Assembly: GCA_963819855.1 (NCBI GenBank)
Contig: CAWFYC010000038.1
Span: 62,001 to 126,000 of the forward strand
Reading direction: 5' to 3'
From: JAMXLO01 sp963819855
GTDB taxonomy: Bacteria > Pseudomonadota > Alphaproteobacteria > Acetobacterales > Acetobacteraceae
Length of the DNA: 64,000 nucleotides
The translations under genes and the position numbers were made by a program. Shown in pieces: positions 16,977 to 24,986 of the stretch (positions are counted from its first letter, which is position 1; every line of letters starts with the position of its first letter). Under the pieces are notes generated by a model. The model saw nothing but the letters and a program-made list of their open reading frames with translations. It was not told where the DNA came from and searched no databases.

Positions 16977-17548
16977 GCGGTTGCCTCGTTGGCTGATTGC
17001 GAGAGGTCCAGTCCGTCGTACAGTTCTGCGAGCGGCACTTCGATGCCGATTTCCGGCATCGCGAGCATGGCATCGCCGGTAAGCAGCGAGCCGACCCAGC
17101 GATCGCCCTCGCGCGCGAGCACCGTTGCGGCCTGACTGTCCTGCTCCTGCATGACGTAGCGCTGGACGGAGGCGGTCGCACGGTACTCGGCGTTCTTCGT
17201 CACGTGATCAACCCGGGCAGTGGTTTCCGACAGCACTTCGAAGATCACGACGGGATCAGCCACGACTTGGGCTTTGGGGGCCACGCGAGTGCAAACGACG
17301 AAGGCATCCGGATAGCGAACACTGCCGGCAACTGCTATTTTCAATTCGCTGCCATGGGCCTGACACGGTTTGCCACGGAGCCGGATCGTCAAAGCCGTCA
17401 ACAGATTCCGCTGTATGGTGGAGTGGGCCGCCGTCCCACCGACCATGGCATAGGCCTGAAATCCGTCAAACTCATAACGCAACTCCTGGCGTGCCTCCCA
17501 GTCGAGGAAATCGGCAAGGTTCATGCCCTGGCGCAACGCAACGTTCAT
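16973..17548 (-). CDS. Uma2-family (PD-(D/E)XK-like) protein
   Basis: Protein of 191 residues beginning with a short helix, then EARQELRYEFDGFQAYAM, a second conserved block (GSELKIAV... YPDAFVVC) and PVVIFEVLSETTARVDHVTK. These are the acidic and Lys positions of the Uma2 restriction-endonuclease-like fold. Uma2 proteins are widespread and mostly uncharacterised. Sitting between livF and the dioxygenase it looks like an intruder, although the frame overlaps the dioxygenase start. Confidence 0.85.
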   Translation of the reverse strand: MNVALRQGMNLADFLDWEARQELRYEFDGFQAYAMVGGTAAHSTIQRNLLTALTIRLRGKPCQAHGSELKIAVAGSVRYPDAFVVCTRVAPKAQVVADPVVIFEVLSETTARVDHVTKNAEYRATASVQRYVMQEQDSQAATVLAREGDRWVGSLLTGDAMLAMPEIGIEVPLAELYDGLDLSQSANEATA

Positions 17549-17613
17549 GTCATTGGCTCCGCCGCCAATGTGGCCAGGCCCGCGGAGAGGTGCAACCTCG
17601 TCGGCCACAATCG

Positions 17614-18354
17614 TCAGGTCGTGTACAGCCAGCGGCTGACCAGCGTCTCGACATCATCAGTGAACTCGTCGCGCGGGCCTTCCGCGAACAGCGTGCCGGT
17701 ACGCATGACGTAGACATAGTCGGCGATGCCGAGAGCACCCTTGATGTTCTGGTCCACCAGCAGAATCGCCTTGCCGGCACGCGCCAGGCCGGCGATCAAC
17801 GCATAGATCTGGGCCGAGATACGCGGCTCGATGCTGGCGGTCGGTTCGTCGATCAGCATCACGGACGGATCGGTCAGCAACGCACGTGCGATCTCGAGCT
17901 GGCGCTGCTGGCCACCCGAGAGCGTGCCCGCTGACTGGCGGCGGCGCTCGGCCAGGATCGGGAATTGCGCGTAGGCGCGTTCGATCCGTTCGCGCGCCTG
18001 GGTGCGGTTGCGGCGGAACGACCACGTGCCGAGACGCAGGTTGACCTCGACCGAGAGGAACGGAAACACGCTCGGCCGCTGCGGCAGATAGGTGATGCCA
18101 TGATTCGCCATGTCGTGCGATGCGACACCATGCAGCGACGTTGCGCCGAGATGCATGTCGCCCTGCTGCGCCGGCAGAAAGCCGAACAGCACCTTCAGCA
18201 GCGTCGACTTGCCGGTTCCGTTCGGGCCAAGCACGCAGCGCACCTGTCCGCGCAGCACGTCCACCGACATTCCGTTGAGGATGTTGATGCCGGGCAGATA
18301 GCCCGCGACCAGGTTGCGCGCAGTGAGCACAGGTGCGGTGTCAGACACCGGCAT
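17614..18354 (-). CDS. livF: Branched-chain amino acid-type ABC importer, ATPase LivF
   Basis: Protein of 246 residues with Walker A GPNGTGKST, Q-loop YLPQRPSVFP, signature LSGGQQRQLEIA, Walker B VMLIDEPTA and the H-loop position replaced by Gln (LLVDQNIKGAL), as is usual for LivF-type ATPases. It starts inside livG (14-bp overlap at 18341-18354), which implies coupling. It powers uptake together with LivG. Confidence 0.95.
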   Translation of the reverse strand: MPVSDTAPVLTARNLVAGYLPGINILNGMSVDVLRGQVRCVLGPNGTGKSTLLKVLFGFLPAQQGDMHLGATSLHGVASHDMANHGITYLPQRPSVFPFLSVEVNLRLGTWSFRRNRTQARERIERAYAQFPILAERRRQSAGTLSGGQQRQLEIARALLTDPSVMLIDEPTASIEPRISAQIYALIAGLARAGKAILLVDQNIKGALGIADYVYVMRTGTLFAEGPRDEFTDDVETLVSRWLYTT

Positions 18355-19132
18355 AGGCCCGCAGCACTTCCTGATCCTCCCGCACCTCGGCCACCGTTCC
18401 GTCAGCGATCTTTTCGCCGCGCGACATCACCACCATGCGGCGGACCAGGCGCTGCAACGCCTCGATGTCGTGATCGACGATGACGAAGGTGCGGCCGTCC
18501 GCGTGCAGCTTGCGGATCAGCTCGATGATCTGATCGCGCAGGAACGGGTTCACGCCGGCGAACGGCTCGTCGAGAAACAGGATCTCAGGGTCCAGCATCA
18601 ACGCGCGGCCGAGTTCCAGCAGCTTCTGCTGACCGCCCGAAAGATTCTTCGCCTGCAGCGCTTCCAGCGCGGCGAGTCCAAGGAAGTCGAGATGCTGGCG
18701 CGCGGTGCGGGTCGCCGCGGTCTTGTGCGAGTGCGGGCGCGCGAGACCGGGGACCAGCATGTTCTCCAGCACGGTCATGCGGCTGAACAGCTGTGTGATC
18801 TGGAATGTGCGGCCGACACGCAGTGTGGCGAATTCGCTTGGGGACCGACCGTCGGCGCGATTGCCGCGCAGGAAGATATGGCCGGCGGCCGGAGCTAGAT
18901 GGCCGGTGAGCATGTTGATCGTGGTGGTCTTGCCGGAACCGTTGGGACCGATCAGGCCGACGAGTTCGCCGTGTTGGACGGCGAGGTTCAGGTTGCTCAC
19001 TGCAACGATGCCGCCGAAGCGTTTGGTGAGGTCGCGGGTTTCGATCAGCGGAGGTGCATCCCTAAACACCTCTCCCGCGAGCGGGAGAGGTCGGCGCGAA
19101 GCGCCGGGTGAGGGTGTTGGGGCCGCACACAT
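18341..19132 (-). CDS. livG: Branched-chain amino acid-type ABC importer, ATPase LivG
   Basis: Protein of up to 263 residues: Walker A GPNGSGKTT, Q-loop TFQITQLFSRMTVLENM, signature LSGGQQKLLELGRA, Walker B ILFLDEPFAG, H-loop IVDHD. The real LivG homology begins at PLIETRDLTKRFGG. The preceding 20 or so residues (CAAPTPSPGASRR and onward) are encoded by a palindromic element (19067-19185). ATG 19132 has GAGGG 4 bp upstream and GTG 19069 is an alternative start, so the N-terminus is uncertain. Confidence 0.93.
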   Translation of the reverse strand: MCAAPTPSPGASRRPLPLAGEVFRDAPPLIETRDLTKRFGGIVAVSNLNLAVQHGELVGLIGPNGSGKTTTINMLTGHLAPAAGHIFLRGNRADGRSPSEFATLRVGRTFQITQLFSRMTVLENMLVPGLARPHSHKTAATRTARQHLDFLGLAALEALQAKNLSGGQQKLLELGRALMLDPEILFLDEPFAGVNPFLRDQIIELIRKLHADGRTFVIVDHDIEALQRLVRRMVVMSRGEKIADGTVAEVREDQEVLRAYAGV

Positions 19133-19185
19133 GTACCCTCACCCGCCGCGCAACGCGCGGCGACCTCTCCCGCGAGCAGGAGCGC
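19067..19185. repeat. Double-hairpin palindromic element at the livM/livG junction
   Basis: Arms with the layout ACCTCTCCCGCGAGCGGGAG - small GGCGCGAAGCGCC hairpin - GGTGAGGGTG occur twice in inverted orientation (19067-19117 and about 19134-19185). They cover the last codons of livM and the first codons of livG. The same layout is seen once at 46726-46780 at the start of fetA. Confidence 0.8.
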
Positions 19186-20104
19186 TGAATTTGAACCGCG
19201 CCACCTGCTGCCACGCCAGCGCCAGCAGCCCGTTGCGCGCGAACCGCATGGTCAGCAGCAACAGCGCGCCGAACAGCACCAGCCGCCACTGGCCATAGCT
19301 GCGCAGCGCCTCGACCAGAAACTCCAGCCCGAGCGCGCCGATCATTGCCGCGACGATGCTCTCGGCGCCGCCGATCACCGCCATCGCGACCACGAGGCCC
19401 ATCTGATCCACCGAACCGATGTCGGGTGTGAGGATGCCGATATAGTGGCCGTAGAACCCGCCGGCGAGACCGGCGAAACTCGAGGTGATGGCAAAGGCAA
19501 GGATGCGGAACCGCACCACTTTCACCCCGGCCGCCGCCGCCGCGTCCTCGTTCTCGCGGATCGCGCGGAAGAACAGGCCCCAGCGCGAAGTCACGAGAAG
19601 CATCATGATGGCGAACGATCCGGCCAGCAGCGCCAGTCCCAGATAGTAGAACGGGGTGTCGGTGCGGCCGTGAAACAGCGGCGTCACCTCCAGGCCGCCG
19701 GAACCGCCGGTGATCTGGTTCTCCGACACGATGACGATGCGCAACACTTCGGAGAACGCGACTGTGAATAGCGCGAGATAGGGACCACGCATGCGCAGGC
19801 AGATGAAGCCTATGCCGCTGCCGACGACAGCGCACATCAGGACGCCGGCCGCCATGCCGAGAGGGATCGGAACACCGAATGTCACCACCAGCAGCCCCGA
19901 CGTATAGGCGCCGAGCGAAACGAACGCCATGTGGCCGAACGAGAACTGCCCTGCGTAGCCGGCGAGCAGCGCCCAACTTGCGGCAACGATGGCGTAGAAC
20001 ATCGCCAGCACCCCGACCGCCAGCCAATAGGCGTTCACCAGGTACGGGAATGCCAATGCCAGGGCCGCAAGCGCAAGCGCACACGCGCTACTCCATCGCG
20101 ACAT
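19139..20104 (-). CDS. livM: ABC importer permease LivM
   Basis: Permease of 321 residues with about 9 hydrophobic segments and the family signatures AGYAGQFSFGHMAFVSLGAYTSG near residue 48 and the EAA loop RAIRENEDAAAAAGVKV. The last 12 or so residues (ARGRGRRALRGG) come from the palindromic element at 19067-19185, so the protein ends in a repeat-derived tail. It overlaps livH by 17 bp. Confidence 0.94.
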   Translation of the reverse strand: MSRWSSACALALAALALAFPYLVNAYWLAVGVLAMFYAIVAASWALLAGYAGQFSFGHMAFVSLGAYTSGLLVVTFGVPIPLGMAAGVLMCAVVGSGIGFICLRMRGPYLALFTVAFSEVLRIVIVSENQITGGSGGLEVTPLFHGRTDTPFYYLGLALLAGSFAIMMLLVTSRWGLFFRAIRENEDAAAAAGVKVVRFRILAFAITSSFAGLAGGFYGHYIGILTPDIGSVDQMGLVVAMAVIGGAESIVAAMIGALGLEFLVEALRSYGQWRLVLFGALLLLTMRFARNGLLALAWQQVARFKFSAPARGRGRRALRGG

Positions 20105-20990
20105 GCGCGCGTCCGAACAGGCCGGTGGGGCGGATCAACAGCACCAGCATCAGGATCAGCAGGCTGAACGCCTGGGCGTAGGTCAGACTGCGGCTCGGAT
20201 CTGGGAACAGCGCGACGAACATCGATTCGGACACGCCGATCATCAGTCCGGCGATGATCGAACCGGCAACCGAACCCATGCCGCCGAGGATGACGATGGC
20301 GAAAGCCTGGGTGTCGGGCAGCAATCCCATCGAGGGCGACAGCGAGTAGATCGGTCCCACCAGCGCGCCTGCGCCGCCTGCCAGCGCGCCGCCGAGCCCG
20401 AACGCCAGCATGTAGAAGCGCTGGTCGTTGATGCCGACGATGGCCGCGGATTCGCGCGACTGGCTGACCGCGTTCAGCGCTTCGCCCCACGGCGTGCGGT
20501 TCATGAACCACACCAGACCGATCAGCATGACGATGCCGGCGCCGCCGGCGAACACGCGATCCCAGGCCATCACCAGGCTTCCCACCACCACGACGCCGGG
20601 CCAGAACGACGGCGGCCGCAGCGGATAAGGCCCGTAAATGATCAGCGCCAGCGCGCGCAGGAAGATCGAGATGCCGAACGTGACGAGAATGCCGTAGTCG
20701 CCCTTGCGCTCGGTGGTCGGACTGTAGAGCGGCGTCAGCAACGTGCGCTCGACCAGGATCGACAGCACGAACGAGAGCGCCATGGCGACCAGCACCGCGG
20801 GCAACGGCGGAATGCCCGCCAGCGCGATGGCGAAATATGCGAAATAGCCGCCCATCATATAGACTTCGCCGTGCGCGAAGTTGACGATCTTCAGGATCGA
20901 GAAGATCACCGTCAGACCGGCTGCGATGACCGCGTAGATGATGCCGATGACCAGGCCGTTGAGAGCCTGGATCAGCAGGTAGTCGGTCAT
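20088..20990 (-). CDS. livH: ABC importer permease LivH
   Basis: Permease of 300 residues with about 8 membrane segments, the LivH signature NFAHGEVYMMGGY near residue 37 and the EAA loop ALNAVSQSRESAAIVGIN. It begins 13 bp after livK and overlaps livM, so the five genes form one transcription unit. The length is normal. Confidence 0.95.
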   Translation of the reverse strand: MTDYLLIQALNGLVIGIIYAVIAAGLTVIFSILKIVNFAHGEVYMMGGYFAYFAIALAGIPPLPAVLVAMALSFVLSILVERTLLTPLYSPTTERKGDYGILVTFGISIFLRALALIIYGPYPLRPPSFWPGVVVVGSLVMAWDRVFAGGAGIVMLIGLVWFMNRTPWGEALNAVSQSRESAAIVGINDQRFYMLAFGLGGALAGGAGALVGPIYSLSPSMGLLPDTQAFAIVILGGMGSVAGSIIAGLMIGVSESMFVALFPDPSRSLTYAQAFSLLILMLVLLIRPTGLFGRAHVAME

Positions 20991-21003
20991 GAGGTCGGGC
21001 GCA

Positions 21004-22269
21004 TCATGTCCCCGGCTTCTTGTAAACGTACGGTACGGTGGCGAACTGCTTCGGCCAGATGATCGGTGCGTCGGCCTGCCCCTGCTTGACCTCGTGATAT
21101 TGCAGGAGGGTCAGCGGGGCATCCAGGAACTGATGGTAGTGCCACGCCGGTTCGTGGCTGGTGGAGAAGGAATACTTGCCGCGCACGCCGACATAGCTGG
21201 TCTTCTCCAGCGCATCGATAATCGCCTTCGCATCGGTGTTGCCGGCGGTCTTGATCGCGTCGAACAGCAGCCACGCGCCGTCGTAGCTTTCCATTACCGC
21301 ACCGGATGGATCGGCGTTGTGCTTCTGCTTGTAGGCGGCGACGAACGCCTTGGTCTTGTCGTTCCATGCGGCCTTCGGCAGCCCGACATTCTCGGTGACC
21401 AGGTACTTGCCGGCGTCGCCGACATTCTCCCAAAAGGTGGGATCGACCGCCTCACCGCCCGAGTTGTAGATGCCGCAGTTCGCCGTCGGCGCAAATCCGA
21501 GATCGTGCGCCTGACGGATCATCGGATAGGCGCCTGCCTCGGCGTAGACGCTGAGGAAGAAATCGTACGGCGGCGTTTCGCTCTTGAAACGTAGAATCTG
21601 CGCGGTGAAATCCGTCAGATTGGGGTCGGCATCGACCGCCGTGTATTTGATGTTTGCCTTGGTCAGCTCCTGCTGCACCAGCGTGCGGGCGGCGAGGCCC
21701 ACGTCGTCCTTCTCGGCGATGATCGCCACGTTCTTGAAGCCAGCGGCGGCGATCCATTGGCCGATTGCCACATCGATCAGCGACACCGCCGGCGCATTGC
21801 GGAACACCTCCGGGTAGCCCTTGGAGGTGATCTGATCGGACCACACGTCGCAGGCCATGAACGGGGTGCCGTACTTGTGGTAGACCTCCATTCCGGCGAG
21901 CGCGACGGGGCTGTGGAACTCGCCGAACACGGCAACGACCTTGTTCTGCTGCACCAGACGTTCGGCCGCGGTACGGCCTTCAGCCGGCATGCCGCGGGTA
22001 TCAGCGTAGGTGATCTCCACCGGCCGGCCGAGGATACCGCCTTGGGCGTTGATCTCGTCGGCCGCCATCACGGCGGCGTTCTTCATGTTGGTACCTTCGG
22101 CATAGCCGCCAGGTGGTGACAGCGGTCCGACCCAGCCGATCGCAATCGGCTCGGCCGCGCGGGCACGTCGGACCAGCAATGGCAACGAGGCAGCGATGCC
22201 CGCGCCTGCCAACAAGCCACGCCTGGTCGGCACGCTGACGGTTCCCTGCTCGGTCATTTTGGCTGGCAC
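21004..22269 (-). CDS. livK: ABC importer substrate-binding protein (LivK/amide-urea-type)
   Basis: Protein of 421 residues. The N-terminus carries twin Arg (TRRGLLAGAGIAASLPLL) followed by ARA, a Tat-type signal. The mature part begins EPIAIGWVGPLSPPGG, the binding-protein class I (Peripla_BP_6) start. GTG 22269 was chosen because AAGGAG lies 7 bp upstream; ATG 22257 is an alternative. Tat export suggests folding with a cofactor or fast folding; the ligand is unknown. It is divergent from the lipoprotein gene at 22451. Confidence 0.93.
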   Translation of the reverse strand: MPAKMTEQGTVSVPTRRGLLAGAGIAASLPLLVRRARAAEPIAIGWVGPLSPPGGYAEGTNMKNAAVMAADEINAQGGILGRPVEITYADTRGMPAEGRTAAERLVQQNKVVAVFGEFHSPVALAGMEVYHKYGTPFMACDVWSDQITSKGYPEVFRNAPAVSLIDVAIGQWIAAAGFKNVAIIAEKDDVGLAARTLVQQELTKANIKYTAVDADPNLTDFTAQILRFKSETPPYDFFLSVYAEAGAYPMIRQAHDLGFAPTANCGIYNSGGEAVDPTFWENVGDAGKYLVTENVGLPKAAWNDKTKAFVAAYKQKHNADPSGAVMESYDGAWLLFDAIKTAGNTDAKAIIDALEKTSYVGVRGKYSFSTSHEPAWHYHQFLDAPLTLLQYHEVKQGQADAPIIWPKQFATVPYVYKKPGT

Positions 22270-22450
22270 AGGCGGACTCCTTGTGGTGATTGGCCTCGCC
22301 GCATCCTGTCAAGAAGCCATGCTCACGCCAAGGGGAGGAAGCTGCGAAACCGCGGGATTGTCACAGTGGCGCGTGCGGAGGGACGGTATGGCAACCACTA
22401 CGGGCACTTTGCGTTTCATCGTTGCGATTGAGATCAGGGAATCTGCAGCA

Positions 22451-22825
22451 ATGAAACACGCGGTCAACATTTTCGCGGTCGGGATGCTGGGCCTGCTGGT
22501 GGGCTGCGGCACGAATCCGCAGGAACGCACGACCGGCGGTGCCGCCGCCGGCGCAGCCACGGGCGCGGCAGTCGGTGCCCTCGGCGGCCCACCCGGCATG
22601 GCGGTCGGTGCGCTGGTCGGCGGCGGCGCCGGCGCGGTGACCGGGGCGACAACCAGCCCGAAGGACGTCAACCTCGGCAAGCCGCCGTGGACCAATCCTG
22701 ACACCCGCGTACCGACGCCGAATGGGCCAGTGGCACCTGGGCGCTCCGCTCGGATGGACACCTCGCACGATCACGACGCCGACCGCCTGAACGAGCGGAG
22801 CCTGTCGCAGATCAACGGCGGCTGA
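22451..22825 (+). CDS. Small lipoprotein with glycine-zipper segment
   Basis: Protein of 124 residues. Residues 1-19 form a signal peptide ending in lipobox LVGC, so the Cys at 19 would be lipidated. Then comes a Gly/Ala-rich segment (about 29-66) with GxxxG repeats typical of glycine-zipper membrane-inserting domains, and a polar Pro-rich tail. No function can be assigned. The upstream in-frame Met is rejected because it would add residues before the signal peptide. Confidence 0.75.
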   Translation: MKHAVNIFAVGMLGLLVGCGTNPQERTTGGAAAGAATGAAVGALGGPPGMAVGALVGGGAGAVTGATTSPKDVNLGKPPWTNPDTRVPTPNGPVAPGRSARMDTSHDHDADRLNERSLSQINGG

Positions 22826-22946
22826 GGCTGACAAATCGCGCGCCGGCGGGGGCTTGCCGCATCGCCGGCGCGCGTACGGCCATTCTTCCATTCAGCTCGA
22901 GGTCACATTTTCGCCATAATATGGCGCGCCGGTGCAGCGGGATCCT
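22826..22946. other. Intergenic stretch
   Basis: Holds GCGCGCCGGCGG...CCGCCGGCGCGC-like inverted G/C runs (about 22840-22875) that may be the terminator of the lipoprotein gene. Nothing else recognisable. Confidence 0.35.
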
Positions 22947-23153
22947 ATGTCAGTGGCCATGACCATCAAGGTAGTGATCCAGGGGTTTCTCACTCGCATC
23001 GGCGAGGCCGCTCAACGGGATGAGAGACGCGAAGACGCATCCGCGCGGCTTCCCGCGACGGTTGATCACTGGATCACCGAAGAGCAGTGGCTGACCGGTT
23101 TTCCGGTCAATCGCAGCGAGCACTTCGGCTGGTTGTGGTATCGAGGTCCCTGA
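22947..23153 (+). CDS. Hypothetical 68-residue protein
   Basis: An ATG at 22947 (GTG 22932 also possible) opens a frame to TGA 23153 with mostly G/C third positions. The predicted protein is amphipathic with a Trp-rich C-terminus (DHWITEEQWLTG... FGWLWYRG). I recognise no family. It may be real, given the codon bias, but it could be chance. Confidence 0.4.
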   Translation: MSVAMTIKVVIQGFLTRIGEAAQRDERREDASARLPATVDHWITEEQWLTGFPVNRSEHFGWLWYRGP

Positions 23154-23237
23154 CGCGGCAGTGGCGCAATTGCTTCGGCGTTGGTATTACCACCCGACAG
23201 CCAGAACGCCATGGACCGTTCACTCAGGGAGGCAGCG

Positions 23238-23486
23238 GTGCAACCAGCCGACATCGCGCGGGTCGAAGCCTATCTGCGCAAGACCATCGGCAGCGACCGG
23301 CTCCGCATCGAGGTGCCGCAGAACCGAAGCGCGTCGATCGAGGTCTGGGCGGGCAGCGAATTTCTCGGCACCCTGCATCGTGACGATGAGGACGGCGAGG
23401 TGTCCTATTCGCTGCAAATCACGATTCTTGATGAAGACCTGCCGGCGCCCCGGCCGCAGAGCGCAGCAGCGCCAAGGCGAAAGTAA
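23238..23486 (+). CDS. DUF3126 family protein
   Basis: Protein of 82 residues starting at GTG 23238 with AGGGAGG 5 bp upstream; the frame is open further 5' but the homology begins here. Pattern VEAYLRKTIGSDRLRIEVPQ, then LGTLHRDDEDGEVSYSLQITILDEDLP is typical of the alphaproteobacterial DUF3126 family (small, cytosolic, unknown role). It converges with the response regulator, with 6 bp between stops. Confidence 0.85.
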   Translation: MQPADIARVEAYLRKTIGSDRLRIEVPQNRSASIEVWAGSEFLGTLHRDDEDGEVSYSLQITILDEDLPAPRPQSAAAPRRK

Positions 23487-23492
23487 CGCGTC

Positions 23493-23864
23493 CTACTGAA
23501 CGGCGTAGGCAACGAGTTTCAGCAGTCTCTCCCATTCGATCGGCTTCGTGAGCACCTCGATGGCGCCCAGTTCTCGCGCTGCTTCGACGATCAGCGGATC
23601 CGGCAGGCCAGTGATCAGCAGGGACGGAATGCTGCGGCCGGTGGCATTCAACACCCGCAGCAAGGCCAGTCCGGACATCTCCGGCATTTTCTGATCTACG
23701 ACGAGGCAACCCACGTCGCCCAGATCCGGATCATCGAGGAGCTGCTGGCCGTCCGCGTAGGTCCTCACGACATGCCCGACCTGCTCGAGCAAGGCGTCCA
23801 GCACCTCACGAACGTCGCCGTCATCGTCGACGATCGCCACGATATTCGGACTGTTTATCGGCAC
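23493..23864 (-). CDS. Stand-alone response regulator receiver protein
   Basis: Protein of 123 residues with only a CheY-like receiver: acidic pocket VDDDGDV (about 11-17), phospho-acceptor Asp in CLVVDQKMP, Thr in LLITG and Lys in LTKPIEW. GTG 23864 has AGGA upstream. There is no output domain, so it acts through another protein or is a FixJ-type truncated regulator. No histidine kinase lies in the window. Confidence 0.88.
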   Translation of the reverse strand: MPINSPNIVAIVDDDGDVREVLDALLEQVGHVVRTYADGQQLLDDPDLGDVGCLVVDQKMPEMSGLALLRVLNATGRSIPSLLITGLPDPLIVEAARELGAIEVLTKPIEWERLLKLVAYAVQ

Positions 23865-23985
23865 GTTAGAATGTCCTGTGAAAGAGCTGTTGCAATGGTC
23901 GTGTTTATAATGAGCGACCATATGTGGCCGCACCAAGACGGTGCGGCGCACGCTCACGCCGTGTTGTGGGTCGCCGGTCCCGGCA

Positions 23986-24831
23986 CTACACAGGCACCGC
24001 GCCTCCCATTGTCGTGCGGTGCATCAGCCGCCGTTGCGGCATGTCATAATCCTGGATCGCACGGTGCTGCACCGTGCAGTTATCCCACATCAGCAGGTCA
24101 CCGGATCGCCATTGGTGGCGATAGACGAATTCCGGCTTGACGATATGATCCGCCAGCGCAGCGATCAGCACCTCGGCTGCCTCCGTTGCGATGCCTTCGA
24201 TGCCGGTGCAATCGTCGCGCATAACGTACAGGCACCTGCGTCCGGTATGGGGATGTGTCCGCACGATCGGATGCCGGACCGGCGGGTTGCGGTCGATCTC
24301 GTCCTTGGTCGGCGGAAATGCCCGTTTGCGGCCTGTAAAGTCGAACACCGCGCGCCGTCCGTCGAGCATCCGGCGGAGCGGCTCGGGCAACGCATCCCAG
24401 GCCGCGGCGGCGCTGGCGAATTCGGTATCGCCCAACGTCAGACCGAACAGGTCGGGGACTTCGAGCGCGTAGAGCATCGTCCCGCGTGGCGGACTGGCGG
24501 TATAGCACATGTCGCTGTGCCAGTTCTCGCCGGCGCGGCGGACGCCGATCGGGCGGCCGTCCTCGGTGATGTTGGAGACCACGACGATCTCCGGGCTGCC
24601 CGGCACACTCCATCGCTCGCCGAAGATGTTGAATTCGATTGCCCCAAAGCGGCGGGTGAACGCCACTTGTTGTTGCGGCGTGATCCGCTGGTCGCGAAAG
24701 AAGATGACACCGTGCGCGTCATAGGCTCGCTCGATCGCCGCGAACGTGATGTCGTCGATGGGGCGGGCCAGATCGACACCACGGATTTCGGCGCCGAGGA
24801 CCGCACCGGTGGGGAGAATCTCGATGGACAT
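23986..24831 (-). CDS. TauD/TfdA-family 2-oxoglutarate-dependent dioxygenase
   Basis: Protein of 281 residues. The Fe(II) triad is complete: His-x-Asp in ENWHSDMCY and the distal His in NCTVQHRAI; the 2-oxoglutarate-binding Arg lies in RRLMHRTTM. The N-terminal half starts MSIEILPTGAVLGAEIRGV, the typical TauD opening. Substrate unknown (taurine, 2,4-D-type phenoxyacetates and sulfates are known for the family). It is not clustered with a transporter, unlike the frameshifted paralogue at 15.9-17 kb. Confidence 0.9.
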   Translation of the reverse strand: MSIEILPTGAVLGAEIRGVDLARPIDDITFAAIERAYDAHGVIFFRDQRITPQQQVAFTRRFGAIEFNIFGERWSVPGSPEIVVVSNITEDGRPIGVRRAGENWHSDMCYTASPPRGTMLYALEVPDLFGLTLGDTEFASAAAAWDALPEPLRRMLDGRRAVFDFTGRKRAFPPTKDEIDRNPPVRHPIVRTHPHTGRRCLYVMRDDCTGIEGIATEAAEVLIAALADHIVKPEFVYRHQWRSGDLLMWDNCTVQHRAIQDYDMPQRRLMHRTTMGGAVPV

Positions 24832-24856
24832 GGACGGCCCCCTGACGGGTTGGTCC

Positions 24857-24933
24857 TGGCGCGCCCGGAGAGACTCGAACTCCCAACCCCCAGATCCGTA
24901 GTCTGGTGCTCTATCCAATTGAGCTACGGGCGC
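24857..24933 (-). tRNA. tRNA-Arg(ACG)
   Basis: A 77-nt cloverleaf with acceptor GCGCCCG/CGGGCGC, D-loop with AGCTCAATTGGATAGAGC, anticodon stem CCAGA/TCTGG around loop CTACGGA (anticodon ACG), T-loop GTTCGAGTC and an encoded CCA end. Standard for Arg (reads CGU and, via inosine, CGC/CGA). Confidence 0.97.
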
Positions 24934-24986
24934 TTTGCCAAGGGCAGCGGCATGTAGCGGATGCCCTGCCCCGCTTCAAGGGGCGA

